Shown here piece after piece: positions 1 through 11,739 of a stretch of DNA of 64,000 nt. Source of the stretch: Icerya purchasi (Eukaryota > Arthropoda > Insecta > Hemiptera > Monophlebidae). How positions within the stretch are numbered: position 1 is the stretch's first letter; the number at the start of each line of letters is the position of its first letter. Position numbers and translations under genes: made by a program. The stretch covers positions 299,688,464 to 299,752,463 of the forward strand of contig CM077116.1 in the NCBI GenBank assembly GCA_039619475.1, given 5' to 3'. The notes under the pieces are model-generated. The model worked only from the letters and a program-made list of their open reading frames with translations. It had not been told where the DNA came from and did not search any database.

Positions 1-3000
1 AAACGTATGAGATATAATTGTGAGCAAGAAAATGTAATCATATATGCGATGAATTTGTAAAATAATCAGTGTGACTCCATCTTAACTTCTATAACAGAAG
101 ACGTAAAAATTACAGATTTTTCACATTATTTTCTATTCGACGCTTGATATCTCTGACATATTGATCACAGTTAGTATTTATTTTTCGATACTTTCTGGCG
201 AATGGACCGGTCAAGATTCGTATGTTTTTTTAACACCTCGTAATAATAACAATTATGAAATTTAATTCTCTGGAAGTTGATATTAAATTTAGTCGAAGAC
301 AGTCACAATGCCAGTAATATATCGAGAAAATATATTGGAGCTGCAAAGTCCTATTAAAGAACGCAATCCTGCAGCCGTTTATATCCCTTCTTCAACTCAC
401 TCATTGAACCTTATCGGTAACTTTGCACAGCATAAAATTATTGCCAGTCAATATTTTATATTTGTTTAGAAAATTTATTCACCTTTTTTTCCTATTTCAA
501 CCGAGTGTTGGAATTTTTTATTATAGAATAGAGCTTCAAGATGGCGATAGAAAATTGACTGAAAAAATAATTCAGTACAAAGTGGTCTGAAAAGTAAAAA
601 CGTGGTTCTTTCTTCAAAATGTGGATTCTATAAAATTAAATGAAAAAAAATTTATTTATAATTGAAACGAAGTTATTATTATTAAAAAAATAAAATAAAA
701 CGCGAATAAACGCGTTATCGATCTTTTGACAATTACCGGGAATAAAATCATGCAGAGAATACCAGCAAATTTTTACAGTCAGTAGAATGTACCGTGTATT
801 TAAGGTATTTCATTATTAAATTCCCTCGAAAATTTTATTCAAGAATGAATTCGAAATCGTTGAAAAAGAAGCCAACAGTTTTACTAGCAGCAAATGTTGA
901 GAAAAAAGAATAAAGAAACAAAAATTTCTTTTTAATGAAAAAAAGTGATAATGATTGCCCATTTTTTGTAACAGAAAATTCCGTTTACAATAGACCTTTC
1001 ATCGAATTTGACATCACGTAATAAGTGAAATCAATCGAAGAAGAGGAAAAATTGTATGAAAACATTTTGTATAATTTCAGAATTTTCTTTACGTTTTCGA
1101 ACTGATGAAATAAAAAAAGAGAATATATGTAAAAAGTCAGAAGGAAAATCATGAAAACGACATAAATAAATATCAGTTTGAAGACGAGGTAGTATCTTTT
1201 TAAAAAAGAAAAAAAAAAAAGAAAGAATATTCGGCTAATGATGCGTATCAAGAAACGCGTCAGACATGAAATTAACTGTCTCAAATGGAGAAATTATTTT
1301 AAAAATCATTCAAATGCTACCCGTATGGAATAGCAAAACGAACTTTTTCGTGTTTAAAGGGAATCAAAAATTATGTAAAAAACATAATGAATGAATGAAT
1401 GAAAAAGTGTAGTACCAATTCTTTATATTGAACATGGACAAAAATCAACTAGAATGTAAACAAATTGCAGCTAAAAACAAAAGCAAAAATGTTTTGTAAA
1501 TTGATAAAAGTGTGATTTTATACATTTTCTATGTAATCGAAAGTTGAACTTTCTGAAGTCAATTGTCGATATTGTAACCTATTTGAAATAAAAATTTGAC
1601 TTAAACATTTCGGTAACCCCGCTACTTTGGTCTCTAATTCAGGGATGAATTCAGGAATCTGTTTCCGGGGGTGGAAATTTATGTTCTGGGAGTCGTGGGG
1701 GGTAGAGATTTTTTTTATATTTTTACTAAGAAAATTTTTTTTTGGAATATTCCTAAATGAAACCAAATCTGTAAAAAATGATTTATTATGTAATTTAAAA
1801 TAATGAAAAAGCAAATGTGAAATATAAATTTCAAGTATTATAAACAACAATGTTTTCTAAATTGGTTTTAAAATGATTAATTCTAATTGTAACATTAAAG
1901 AACATATTGTAAAAACATCCTGACGGATTCATTATCATTTTATAATAAACGAATACGCCGTGGTTTCAGCTATTTTAAATGGACTTTTCTTGGAAATAAA
2001 AAACAAGAAAAAAGCAACAGACACCGAAATTAAATTGTCTATAGATCATGTTGCTTAAAAAAAAAAAATAAAATAAAAATAAATGGAAACCGAAATTATT
2101 GATATTAACGATAAATGAATCGACGTGAACCGTGAGAGTTCCCGTTAACGCTGACAAAAAATACCAACTGCAGCGAATCATTTTTTCAGCTTGCGAGTCA
2201 CATATGCAATAAAAGCGTATCGGTTTTTTCATAGAATAACAAGCAAACGTCAAAGTCAAATTTTAAAAGATCATTTTTTTTTTTTTTTATTAAATCTCGT
2301 AATTTTGAAATTTAAAGATATACGACTAATAATTGAACCATTTCAAAATGTTTTGACAGCAACTTTTGGCATAACTGTAAACAAAGCGAATAAAAAGAAT
2401 TTTATTTCCTATTAAATTGATGCATCCTTAAACAGCTTGTATTAAGTTCTGGGGGGGGGCGCATTGACTCCCCAAAACTCCCACTGGATTTATCCCCGTT
2501 CTAATTAACGTAAAAAGGGTAGATTATTTTGAAATAAAAATTCGAGTATCGTCGTAAAATAATTTTATATTTTACTTATTTTCTTTCAGTTTTACTACGT
2601 CATAAAAAATTAAAATTATTTATTTATTTGTGAATTCGATCAGTAAGTTAATATGATATAAATTAAATTGTTTGATAGGTTGACAATTTTGTATATCTCA
2701 GTGAAATATTCTTAGGTTCACACGAAGGTGCACCAATACAGTAGGAAATCAAAAATGAAGTGAATGCTAAACTTTAAATACTCGAAGATATTGCTCGATC
2801 GAAATAATATAATACATGAAGGCAAACTACACGTTTTAATTTAAACGAAATAAATGTATATAATAAATAATTGATCGATACATATAATAATTATCTTCTG
2901 TGTGTTTGTAATACTTCGAAATAAGTTGTCCTTTTAAAGTTGAAAAAATTTATACTAACAATAAGTAGAACACAAAAACTGCATCATTAAAAAAAGGACA

Positions 3001-3370
3001 AGCGTCTGAGTATTAGAAGTCAAAACTCTTGGTCGGACTGTATACTAAATTAATTTTCCGGATGATTCGCTGTATATCTTACATATTCAGGGATTCTGAA
3101 TTTGCACGAATTAAACAAGTTTCACATATTAGGGCGACAACTACGACATTTTGATTTTTACGAACGTTTCAAGTTCGTTCTTCATCTGTGTAATTCCACT
3201 GGCATTCCGTAACATCATCACGAATGATTGCCGAGTTACAAAATTGACATCACCTATCATTTACGGGAGGAGTTGACCTATAACTTTGGCGAGTAAAGAA
3301 ATTAGCGGGTTTATTAGAGATTTAAATACGGTTAAGAATGATATTAGCAACTCTGAAGAAACATTATTGC
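1..3370. other. AT-rich non-coding stretch, no gene seen
   Basis: Both strands are dense in stop codons, and the short open frames are low-complexity (Phe/Lys/Asn-rich) with no recognisable motif. A run of nine G at 2,451-2,459 followed by C-rich sequence resembles the ends of the hAT-type MITEs found elsewhere in the window, but no paired terminus or target duplication was found. Likely intergenic DNA with decayed repeats. Confidence 0.6.
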
Positions 3371-3378
3371 TATTCGCA

Positions 3379-3980
3379 CTACCTCCGTATTCTCATTATA
3401 ATTATTATTAATATTATAAGACTTGTGTCGTACGTGATTATTCTAGTATTAGGATTATTTATTTCGCGCGAGAAAGATATAACTTTACCGGCATAATTTT
3501 CGATTTTGTTCCGTAAAGTTAGAAAATCTATGCCTTGTTGCTGCGGTATAATAGAGCCGGTCAATTGCCGTTGGTATTTTTTACGGGACTTTTTATAAAA
3601 TTACATTTGCCGCTTATAAACGAGAACACCCTCTATAACATGCGCAAGCTGACTGCCATCACAAAAGCGCATTTGGCCGGATCCTCCAAATTTTTAGATC
3701 ATTTATCTGTTTTATGATTACCTGCGCATTTGACACATCGGTCTGGTAAATTGCAGTAATTCGCTGTGTGATCAAATAATTGGCAGCGGCGTTTACATTG
3801 TTTTAAACCGTAATATTTTACGGTTCTTCAAAATTGAGCAACGTGCTTAGAAGCCTATTTATTCCGAAGATTACTTAATTTTCATGCGAAGATTTTAGGT
3901 CAACGAAAAAAATTGGAAGAGATTGCTTTGTTTTATGTTTCAGTACATTAACAATTTTCAGAACTTCAAAAACCTTTTCG
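3379..3980 (-). pseudogene. Jockey-like LINE ORF1 (gag) relic with zinc knuckles
   Basis: On the minus strand, about 3,970-3,840 reads as a segment like TKQSLPIFFVDLKSS, which matches the region before the zinc knuckles in insect jockey/X-element gag proteins (PRE_C2HC type). At about 3,815-3,700 two cysteine knuckles follow, readable as QCKRRCQLFDHTANYC and RCVKCAGNHK. Further on, a segment resembling the usual 'NHPA..KGC.VYK' motif appears as SQLAHVIEGVLVYK, and then an open frame continues to 3,379. Stops and frameshifts interrupt it, so it is dead. In life this protein would bind LINE RNA. No reverse transcriptase was found next to it. The family call is from motif order; clade assignment needs a search. 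Confidence 0.6.
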
Positions 3981-4410
3981 TCTATGCCTTTTTTTTTTTT
4001 TTTTTTCTATATGACATCAGTGAAAAATCTTTTAAAGCAAATTTAAAAGGCTTATTTTCCACTAATTAAAAAGTGTAGAAGGAATATTTATTGTTTATTA
4101 ATGATTCGACAATACTCCGATAACTAGATGGATTGGCCGGATTAATAGTGATAGCAAGCAAGGTTGATTTTAAGGAGAAGTCAGCATCAGCTACTCTTAA
4201 TAAAAAAGTTCCTAAATGCATTAAAATTAGTTATATGTTTGACCATAATCGGTGGAGGTTTTGTAAAAAGTTCGTTTAGTGTTATTTAATTTTTTAAAAT
4301 TATTATTCACAGCGTCAGTATCATTATTAAAGTTATTATAATCTACCTATTATCAGGTTCGTTATTATTATCTTTTATTGTAAGAAATTGAAGAGTATCA
4401 GAAGAACTAG

Positions 4411-4834
4411 TCAATTTGTTTTTCGGCCGCTCGCGTTTCGGAAAAACAATATTCCATCGCTGATAATTTTTTCTAAATGATATATGAATCGACGGAACAC
4501 TGTTATCTGAATTTTTGTATGCGGAGGCTTTTTAGCAGCGTCATCTCGATTATTGTCATTTATATTATTAGTATTAGTAATAGTAGTAAGTAGTATAGGC
4601 AGTGGTAATGGAATCGGAGATGGTGTGTGTTGCAAACGAGCTGCTAGTAAAGCTACTATTAGCGGAGCCGCAGTCTGGCTCATTGCATTGATAAGACGGT
4701 TCTTATCACGATACACGCAGTGTGGCACGGCCACACGTATACACGCTGCACGAAAATTACAGATGATAGATTCGCTCATACAAACTACACACAAGATAAT
4801 AACCGACGTACACGCACACACAACTTACACTTAG
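4411..4834. other. Less AT-rich segment open on both strands, function unknown
   Basis: A 136-codon frame (minus, 4,411-4,821) and a 93-codon frame (plus, 4,553-4,834) overlap here, in sequence less AT-rich than its surroundings. Neither shows a domain I recognise, and the translations are partly low-complexity (Pro/Leu and Asn runs). It abuts the TA target site of the mariner that starts at 4,855. It could be an exon or UTR of an unseen neighbour, or a decayed repeat. I cannot choose. Confidence 0.15.
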
Positions 4835-4854
4835 GCAAGAAAATTAAGTAAATA

Positions 4855-5771
4855 CGAGGGTAGTTCAAATATAAACCGGAATTTTGTCATAAAAATTTTT
4901 ATTTTATACTTACAGTGCTCATATTTTTTACAATTTTTCGAGATAACCCCCCTCGCACGCTACGCACTTTTTCCACCTCTCCGGCAATTTTTTTATTCCT
5001 TTTTCGTAAAAATCTCGCGGCTTGTCACATAGCCATTTGCGCACGAACGATTCCACCTCATCGTTGCTGTCGAAACGTTGTCCACCAAGTGCTTCTTTCA
5101 ACGAGCCAAACAAATAATAATCACAAGGCGACAAATCTGGACTGTAAGGAGGATGTTCAAGTGTTTCCCAGCCCAATTCGGCCAATGTCTCCATCGCTTC
5201 CCAACGAGTGAATTTCTGTTCAAAATTCAGAAGTCTTGGCACCCATCTGGCTGCAATTTTGCGATAACCTAGCCGATCATGAATTATTGTCTCAATACTA
5301 CCTATGCTGATGCCCAATTCGTCGGTCATATCGCGTACACGGACGCGTCGGTCAGCCAAAATGAGTTGTTCGATGGCTTTGACGTGTTCATCTGTAATGC
5401 TGGTTTTTGGGCGCCGCGCATGTGGTACGTTTGACACCACTTCACGTCCTTTTCGAAACGCGGAACACCATTCGTACACTTGAGTTTTGGAGAGATACTC
5501 ATCCCCGAACTGTTCGCGTAATTTTCGGTAAATTTCCACGGATTTTACGTCGTCTTTGACTAAAAAACGAATAATGATGCGTTGCGCAACAGATACTGGT
5601 ACTTCTTTTTCACTCATGGCTCTAACTACACTAAAAAGTGAAGTTACGCGGTTCTAATTGCTCTACACGCTTCGTAACAAACCGGTCTAACTGCTAGTGC
5701 AACCACTTTTTCCACAATAAATTTTTCGCGCGTTTATTTAAAAATTCCGGTTTATATTTGAACCACCCTCG
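4855..5771 (-). mobile_element. Mariner element, internally deleted, with intact TIRs
   Basis: The termini are inverted repeats. The left end starts CGAGGGTAGTTCAAATATAA, and the right end reads as its reverse complement with one mismatch over about 33 bp. TA dinucleotides flank the element at 4,853-4,854 and 5,772-5,773, the target duplication expected for Tc1/mariner. Total length is 917 bp against about 1.3 kb for a full mariner. The shortfall is an in-frame deletion of the catalytic centre of the transposase. The near-identical ends suggest fairly recent insertion. It is a non-autonomous element that could still be moved by a related active transposase. Confidence 0.92.
4928..5617 (-). 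CDS. Truncated mariner transposase retaining the DNA-binding half
   Basis: The 229-codon open frame starts at the ATG at 5,617-5,615. Residues 1 to about 130 are the typical mariner N-terminal region: two helix-turn-helix units for binding the terminal repeat, with a linker containing RRPKTS and then GISIGSIETII, ending in WVPRLLNFEQK. The sequence then jumps from FTR straight to WETLEHPPYSPDLSPCDYYL. The stretch with the first two catalytic aspartates (usual GDETW and HDNA contexts) is missing, and only the third aspartate (SPCDYY) remains. It therefore cannot cut DNA. The frame has stayed open, so a DNA-binding product is conceivable (inference). Family assignment is firm; expression is unknown. 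Confidence 0.85.
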   Translation of the reverse strand: MSEKEVPVSVAQRIIIRFLVKDDVKSVEIYRKLREQFGDEYLSKTQVYEWCSAFRKGREVVSNVPHARRPKTSITDEHVKAIEQLILADRRVRVRDMTDELGISIGSIETIIHDRLGYRKIAARWVPRLLNFEQKFTRWEAMETLAELGWETLEHPPYSPDLSPCDYYLFGSLKEALGGQRFDSNDEVESFVRKWLCDKPRDFYEKGIKKLPERWKKCVACEGGYLEKL

Positions 5772-6459
5772 TACATTATTCTTCGTAAGTAGATAGATAA
5801 CATTGTGAAAATAAAAAAAGCTATTACCCAGTCGAATTATATGAACGCGAAAAACCACGAATGTATACGTTTAAACGGATTGCAAAATCCGTGAATATCT
5901 TTCGCCGTTTAATAAAATTAAAATAGGCATTATTTTCGGTACAACGTCAACTATTTGTAACATTACTTAATGTTTCGGACACATTTAAGTAATAATGGAT
6001 CGTATAATCCTTGACGTGTTTTATACCGAAAATTTGAATTTTAATTTTAAATACAATGTTATTAATATTCAGAGGCGGTGTAAGCCGTGGGCGATGTGGG
6101 CGACCGCCTACGGCCTCGCGCCTCAAAAGTTTATGCATTAGGCACTTAAAAGCCATGACCATAACGAAAAAATTTTACTCGTCATGAAACGATAAATGTA
6201 ATTAGCAACTCTCTGAACTGTCAATTTTTTTTTTTAGTTCAATTTTAATAACGTACAATAGATAGATGTCGCGACATGTCGAATTTGAGTGTTGCTCTGT
6301 TAGTCGTCGATTTATGATCGTTTTCGGCTGCCAGAGTAAACTAATCAAACATATATAGATCACAATAGAAGAAAACTTTATCGTATTTCTTGCTGTCACT
6401 GAAACGATTGTTGGAGAATATTTAACTAATACAATATTGGGAGAGCTTGAAAAAATGGC

Positions 6460-8299
6460 TTGAATATTCAAAAAAACTGTCATGGCCAAGGATACGATAA
6501 TGGTGCGAATATGGCAGGCGTAAATGGTGGAGTTAAAATTCGAATATTAAATATTAATTTCGGGGCATTTTTTACACCCTGCGATTGTCATAGCTGGAAT
6601 CCGTTGCTGTTGGTAGACGTACAAAATTCTTCTGTGCCAGCAAAAACCTTTTGGTTTTATTCAGAAAATTTATTTGCTATTTTCAAGTTCCAGCAAACGC
6701 TGGAAATTAATCAAAAAGGCAAATTAAAACTTACTATGAAGCCTTTATCAGACACAAGGTTGGAAAGCAGAATTGAAGCATTAAAGGCCGTATTATTGCA
6801 ATTTGATGATGTTGACGCATCGAAAGCTTAAAAAATTAAACTGGACTAGCTGGCACACTCAGTTATATTGTGGTTCGGTTTTCAACGAAATGTTTTATTC
6901 AGAATTTATATCACATCATTACATGTATAGTGTGAGATATTATTGCGAGTTAATGTCATGCAAATTATGGCAATTTGTACATGTCCATTTAAGCGTTGCT
7001 CTTAAATATTTGCGTACATTTTGTGACTGGGTCAAAGAATACCGACAAACTGGATTCGAAAAATGCTTGTCTGATGCTCGTCAATTTATTTCAGGAAAGC
7101 AGTCATGATCTACCAAAAGACTTTAAAAATAAAAGGGTAGCCAAAAAGAAGAAAAGGATGTTCCATTATGAAGGCAGCGATCAACTTGTACAGTCTCCCC
7201 GGTATGAAATAGATTTTTTTTTGAATACCATGATTGATTCTATAATAAGCAATATGGATTCTTTTTTTTTTTTTTTTTGAGCTCGTCATACAAGAACGTT
7301 TATCCAGAAACAAAAGGTAAGGAAAGAAGTCGGTTATATTTTAATCCGGTCAGAAATTTTATCTAAAAAGGAACAAATAGCGGGAATAATTTGTGGGGAA
7401 GGAAAGGCAGGATATAGAAAGCACAATAAGGAGTAGGAAGTCCAAGCTGCAACAAATAAGAATATAAGGCAGAACGCTCCACGGAGAGAGATGAACACTG
7501 TGGAAGAACACATGATCGGCGTCGCAAATAACTGCATCATCCGGATGGAGAGGACAGTGTGGAGAAGAAATGAAGGAAAAACGAAATCTGGAGGAAGGCA
7601 GCAAAGAATTACCAAAGCACATACGAACAATGGAAACAACATCAGAACGCCGAAGGAAGGGATGCAAAAGAAACCATGAATATGCAGGAAGAGTAGGCTG
7701 GACTGACAGGTAAAAGGAAGAACTGTTGGAAAAACAGGAAACATAGGTGTCCGACCGAAATCGGATATGAAAACTTTTACAAAAGCAATATGGATTCAAA
7801 ATTTATTTCGTTTAATCAACGTTTTTAAAATTTTGGTTTTCTCTACGTTCTAAACAAGTTTAAAAGTATATTCCCAAAGAGCAATTATTAAAAAACTGTC
7901 AAGATTTACACACTGTCCTGCAAGTGGGTGAAAGCGGCGACTTCTAATGTTACGAATTGTATGAAGAATTAATAACAATGCTCTCGGAAATTTACTCAAC
8001 TTCATTGAAAATGTGAAACATCTGCTCCAATATATAACAGAAAATAGCTTGAAAGAAATTTATCTAAATATTTACATAGTAGTTCGAATTTTGCTAACAA
8101 TACTGGTAAAGCGCCAGCTGAAAGGAGCTTTTCAAAATTGAAACGAATTAAAAATTATTTAAGAAATACATCACATAAGGAAAGACTTTCAGCTTTGGCA
8201 GTTTTATCTATTGAAATAGGTACATTATCTAAGCTGAATTACGATACTATTATTAAGGAATTCAGGAAGACTAAAAGTAGGGAATTTCTGTTTCTTTAG
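6460..8299 (+). pseudogene. hAT transposase pseudogene, split by a LINE
   Basis: The upstream part lies at 6,460-7,261 in more than one frame, with the GYDNGANMAG block, a degraded counterpart of the usual 'PC..HS.N' segment (TPCDCHSWNPLLL), DTRLESRIEALKAVL, and RVAKKKKRMFHYEG before IDSIISNMDS. The LINE insertion then interrupts it. After the second target copy at 7,783-7,797 the frame resumes as KFISFNQRF. The hAT dimerisation region (ERSFSKLKRIKNYL, KERLSALAVLSIE) runs from about 8,112 to the TAG at 8,297-8,299. Frameshifts and internal stops exist outside the LINE too, so decay is general. The N-terminal zinc-finger part is not recognisable. Confidence 0.85.
7262..7782 (-). mobile_element. 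5'-truncated LINE inserted in the hAT element
   Basis: A poly(T) tract at its left edge is the poly(A) tail of a minus-strand LINE. The host sequence AAGCAATATGGATTC is duplicated perfectly at 7,247-7,261 and 7,783-7,797 (15 bp), typical of target-primed reverse transcription. The minus-strand translation contains the LINE C-terminal segment with FGNSLLPSSRFRF, SPHCPLHPDD and CDADHVFFHS, the zinc-finger-like tail after RNase H. The same family recurs at 33.8, 56.3, 59.5, 62.5 and 63.2 kb. Translating across the two target copies restores the hAT reading, so the insertion is younger than the hAT. Confidence 0.88.
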
Positions 8300-8460
8300 T
8301 TCATTTCTTTTATTTTTTTAGTCAAATAGTTTGTTTTTTATGAATAAAAAGTGGACAGTTGCAATAGTTTTCTATTTTATAAAATTATGCCACCAGAAAG
8401 CCTCGCAAAATGTACCTCGCCCACATAAAATTTAGGTCTTGCCCTGCCACTGTTAATATT

Positions 8461-10108
8461 TATAGTTATTACATATATATTACACGTTTAGTGATTATTT
8501 ACTCGTTGTAACTACTTATTTACTTACGGCGCCATCTATTGGAGAAGTTAGTGACACTGGAGTCAAGCGTTAGTAGCGGAGATGTACCAATTGTCCGGAA
8601 AGATTTTTATTGTGTTGCATAGACTGTTTTAAATCTTAGAAGAGTTTTTCACATGTACAAGTCGATTCAAATCCGTTGCAAGATTCAGTACTACCGAACT
8701 CAAAAGACTTTTTTAACACACCGATAAACGACGACGTAATTAATTTTAATCGTTCAGGGAACCACCCCAAGTAGATATACTGCACGAAAAAGTGCGTCAT
8801 CTCCGTGCAGTAACGTAACGTAAGAAATAAAAATACTTCTGATTTATTTTATGGATGAGATTATATCGTCGCTAAAATTTTCGGAGCCATATGTCTAACA
8901 TTACATATCGAAATGATGTTTTTAAAATTATGTTGCGAAATAGGTTTAAAGAAACTTTGTGGTTTTTACACTTCGCGGATAACGGAGCTGCATTAAATTT
9001 AGGGGAACGGTTAGCTTAAGCACATTCCGGAGCGTAACCAATTCGAAAAACAGCGGAAACGTAATCTTAATTTTTTTATGAAAAGCAATCGCTCTAATGA
9101 TGCAGTTTGTTAGGATGTCTATCGTTTTGGCCTTAACGTTTCGGTCTCGTCCTTTTTCTAAGGACATCTAGTTTAGTGTTTTTCGTTTGTTTTTTCATTT
9201 TTGAGTTTTTTTTTTTTTTTTTTTAAACAAAGAATCTGTGTGTCATTGTGGGAAATTATTGTTGAGATCGACTAATTTTTTTCGAAAATTTTTAAATGAA
9301 TATATAATCAGCATTTCGAGTTTTTATAAGAGGAAATAATTTTTTAAGCAATATATTATTCTGAACCACGTTTACAATCTGTAAAAGTTTATTTTTTTAC
9401 TAGTTTTATCGAAATTGTTCCTTGCACTTTATATAATAGAGTCATCAATATTACAAAACATAATACGTGCGGGCCCGTACAATGTGTGTGTTCGTGTGAA
9501 TAGTAAATTTTGAATTTCAGAGAAATATACGGCTCTTAAAGTTGGTCCGAAATTAGAGTTCGCAACAATATGAACGGAAAAAAAAAAAAACCAACAAAAA
9601 AACATTGAAAACTGCTAATTTATTTTCTAAGCAAATTGATTACTAATTTCGCGGGTGTTTTTTCGATTCGATGATTATTTTACGTCTTATATTAGAAGAA
9701 AAAAAAAATTAAAAACTCATTAACACTAAACTAGATCTACTTGGAAAACGGACGAGGCCGATACGTGTCGTAGCCGAATCGTTGAGGCCGAAACGATACG
9801 GCCCCCGATGCTATAATGAATATTATTTAGGACCTGTGGCTCCGTATATCGTTTTGGAGAAGTTGTATATTACCAAATGTACCTAATAATTTTTCACAAA
9901 TGTGTCAAAAGTGACAAATTTTTGTAAAATTCTCTTCAATTCTTAAATTTAGTAATTATTTATATAAGAAATTACGCTGCAAAGTTAATATATTTCTCAT
10001 TAAGCATTTTTATTTGAGGTTTTGCCTAACGTTGTCGTTAAATTTCTCGGAAATACACATTTCGCCGGCTAATATACCTTTACGGAACAAAAAAAAATTC
10101 TCGCCACA
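8461..10108. other. Non-coding AT-rich stretch
   Basis: No convincing gene. A GC-richer patch at about 9,740-9,815 contains an imperfect hairpin (CCGAATCGTT paired with AACGATACGG, one mismatch) and two GAGGCCGA repeats. Its role is unknown. Several poly(T) and poly(A) runs occur (9,210-9,225, 9,579-9,590). Confidence 0.5.
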
Positions 10109-10116
10109 TTTGGCAG

Positions 10117-10533
10117 CATTGGCGCACTCAAGAGGGGTGCCACGGGGCCATTGCTCTCCCCAAAAAATCTTCGAAATCTTAATTTCGTTTTGTAATGTTT
10201 TGTTTTACTTCATTTTTTTTTTTTAACATACATATTTACTTTTTGCTTCTATTACAAGTATAATGTTATATACTTTTAGCTAATTTTTTTAAAATAAAAT
10301 TCGTATACTTATCTAATTTGTGCTTATTACAAACATAATGTTACGTTTCTATTATTATTATTATTATTTTAAAATAATATTCGTTAATTTCGTATTTTTT
10401 TTTTTATTCTTTTTATTTTAATTTACAAACCACGGAAATAGATAGGTACTTAGTCGAGGTACCGAGTTACCACCCCCTAACTCATCTTTTAAATTCTAGC
10501 CCCGACCAAAAAAAAATCCTGTATGCGCCTTTG
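10117..10533. mobile_element. hAT-type MITE 1
   Basis: The ends pair as CATTGGCGCA (left) and CAAAGGCGCA (right, reverse complement). They are flanked by 8-bp near-duplicates TTTGGCAG (10,109-10,116) and TCTGGCAG (10,534-10,541), 7 of 8 identical. The 417-bp interior is AT-rich with no coding potential. The 8-bp duplication and CANNGGCGNA ends fit a non-autonomous hAT. Confidence 0.65.
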
Positions 10534-10541
10534 TCTGGCAG

Positions 10542-11739
10542 TGTTACAAAACTTGCAGTAAGACTACATTCGCCTATAGTAAAATCCTCGCCGTTTTACG
10601 GCATTCATATTGTACATTGTAACGTATGAAAATTTTTATTTTTCTAAAGAATTTTTTTTTTATTATCTTTCGGGTCACTTCACTTCGTTTAGTTGGAAAA
10701 TTTTTTGTCATGTAAAACTTTAAAACGGCGCGAATGTATAAACCAAATGAATATAAGACGAAAACCCCCCAAATAAGTCATTAAAAGTACTACTGCAGTT
10801 GTTGTCCAGAAATCTCTAGCTGAAGTTTTCGACGACAAAATTGCTAAAATTCTCGCAGAGCGTATACGCAGATTAAATTATTATCAATCTCGCGCATTTT
10901 ATTTCAGCTTGCGTTCACGACAATTAATTTTACCGCTAAATTCAAAAATATTCGGCAATTTACATGACCTACTTCGGTTTTTAATCTTCGAACTTAGTAC
11001 TCGGATTAGCCGACTGCCTACAACCACGTATCTTACATTATTCACTAAATTCCGAAATTCGAAAAAAAAAAAGCATCTTGAGTTATAACTTACGCACGCA
11101 TCTTTATTTTCATACGTCGATCGAATCCAGATAACCGAATTAATATAATTCATTAATTATTAGAAAAATTATTCGCTCACTGCATAGAAATCGGGAAGCT
11201 GGAATATCTTTTGTGAACGTTATCATTTTTTCCACCGTGCAAGGCGATTTTATCTGTTTACTAATGGACCGCCAGAGATAAATAAGAAGAATAACTGTTA
11301 CAACATTCATAGTCACGACTTAGTTTCTTACGGTAGCTGTCGTCGAAGTGAAGTAATCACTTTTGATTCAACTATAAAAGTCGTTTAATGGTACATGTTC
11401 AATGGTTAATCAAATAAATTACAATTGCCATTGCTTGATTTATTTTTGAAATAATATATACATGTTAACTCGTCGAAAAAGAATCGTCAAAAAGGTCGGA
11501 GTTCACGTTTTTATTCGTTTTTAAAGAAAGGTGAGATAATTGGCTCTGATTAGGTCAATTTACCTAAGACGCACTTTCCGAGCTGCATAAGTGGTTCTAT
11601 TGGCTTCCAGACTTTAGGAAACACTACGTAAAATCAACACATGCTCAATGATTGTTATTAAGCATGTGAAAATTCGAAGTTTCATAAGTTTCTATTCCAT
11701 GCTGCTAATATACGTTATAATTTAATTTCATATACCGTA
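10542..11739. other. Non-coding AT-rich stretch
   Basis: No recognisable coding, RNA or repeat feature. The 84-codon minus frame at 10,899-11,153 has no motif and a polyphenylalanine patch from an A-run, so it is not called. Confidence 0.45.

Larger units (their letters stand above)
6070..8452 (+). mobile_element. hAT transposon (ZMYM/hAT-C-like), complete ends, dead coding region
   Basis: The left end is CAGAGGCGGTGTAAG and the right end, read in reverse complement, is CAGTGGCAGGGCAAG. Matching inner blocks (ATGTGGGCGA and a GC-rich block) follow both. A perfect 8-bp duplication TTAATATT flanks it (6,062-6,069 and 8,453-8,460), which is diagnostic of hAT insertion. Inside are plus-strand relics of a hAT transposase: a GQGYDNGANMAG motif near 6,487, an SDTRLESR motif near 6,750, and a C-terminal dimerisation motif APAERSFSKLKRIKNYL from about 8,112. 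A LINE fragment with its own target duplication sits inside (7,262-7,782). The element is 2,383 bp including that insertion. Confidence 0.9.

Noticed and set aside
2410..2520. Another hAT MITE end near a G-run
   Set aside because: Only one candidate end is visible and no 8-bp duplication could be paired with it.
7110..7280. Frames running through poly(T)/poly(A) at the LINE-hAT junction
   Set aside because: They read across the insertion boundary and homopolymer, so are artefacts of nesting.
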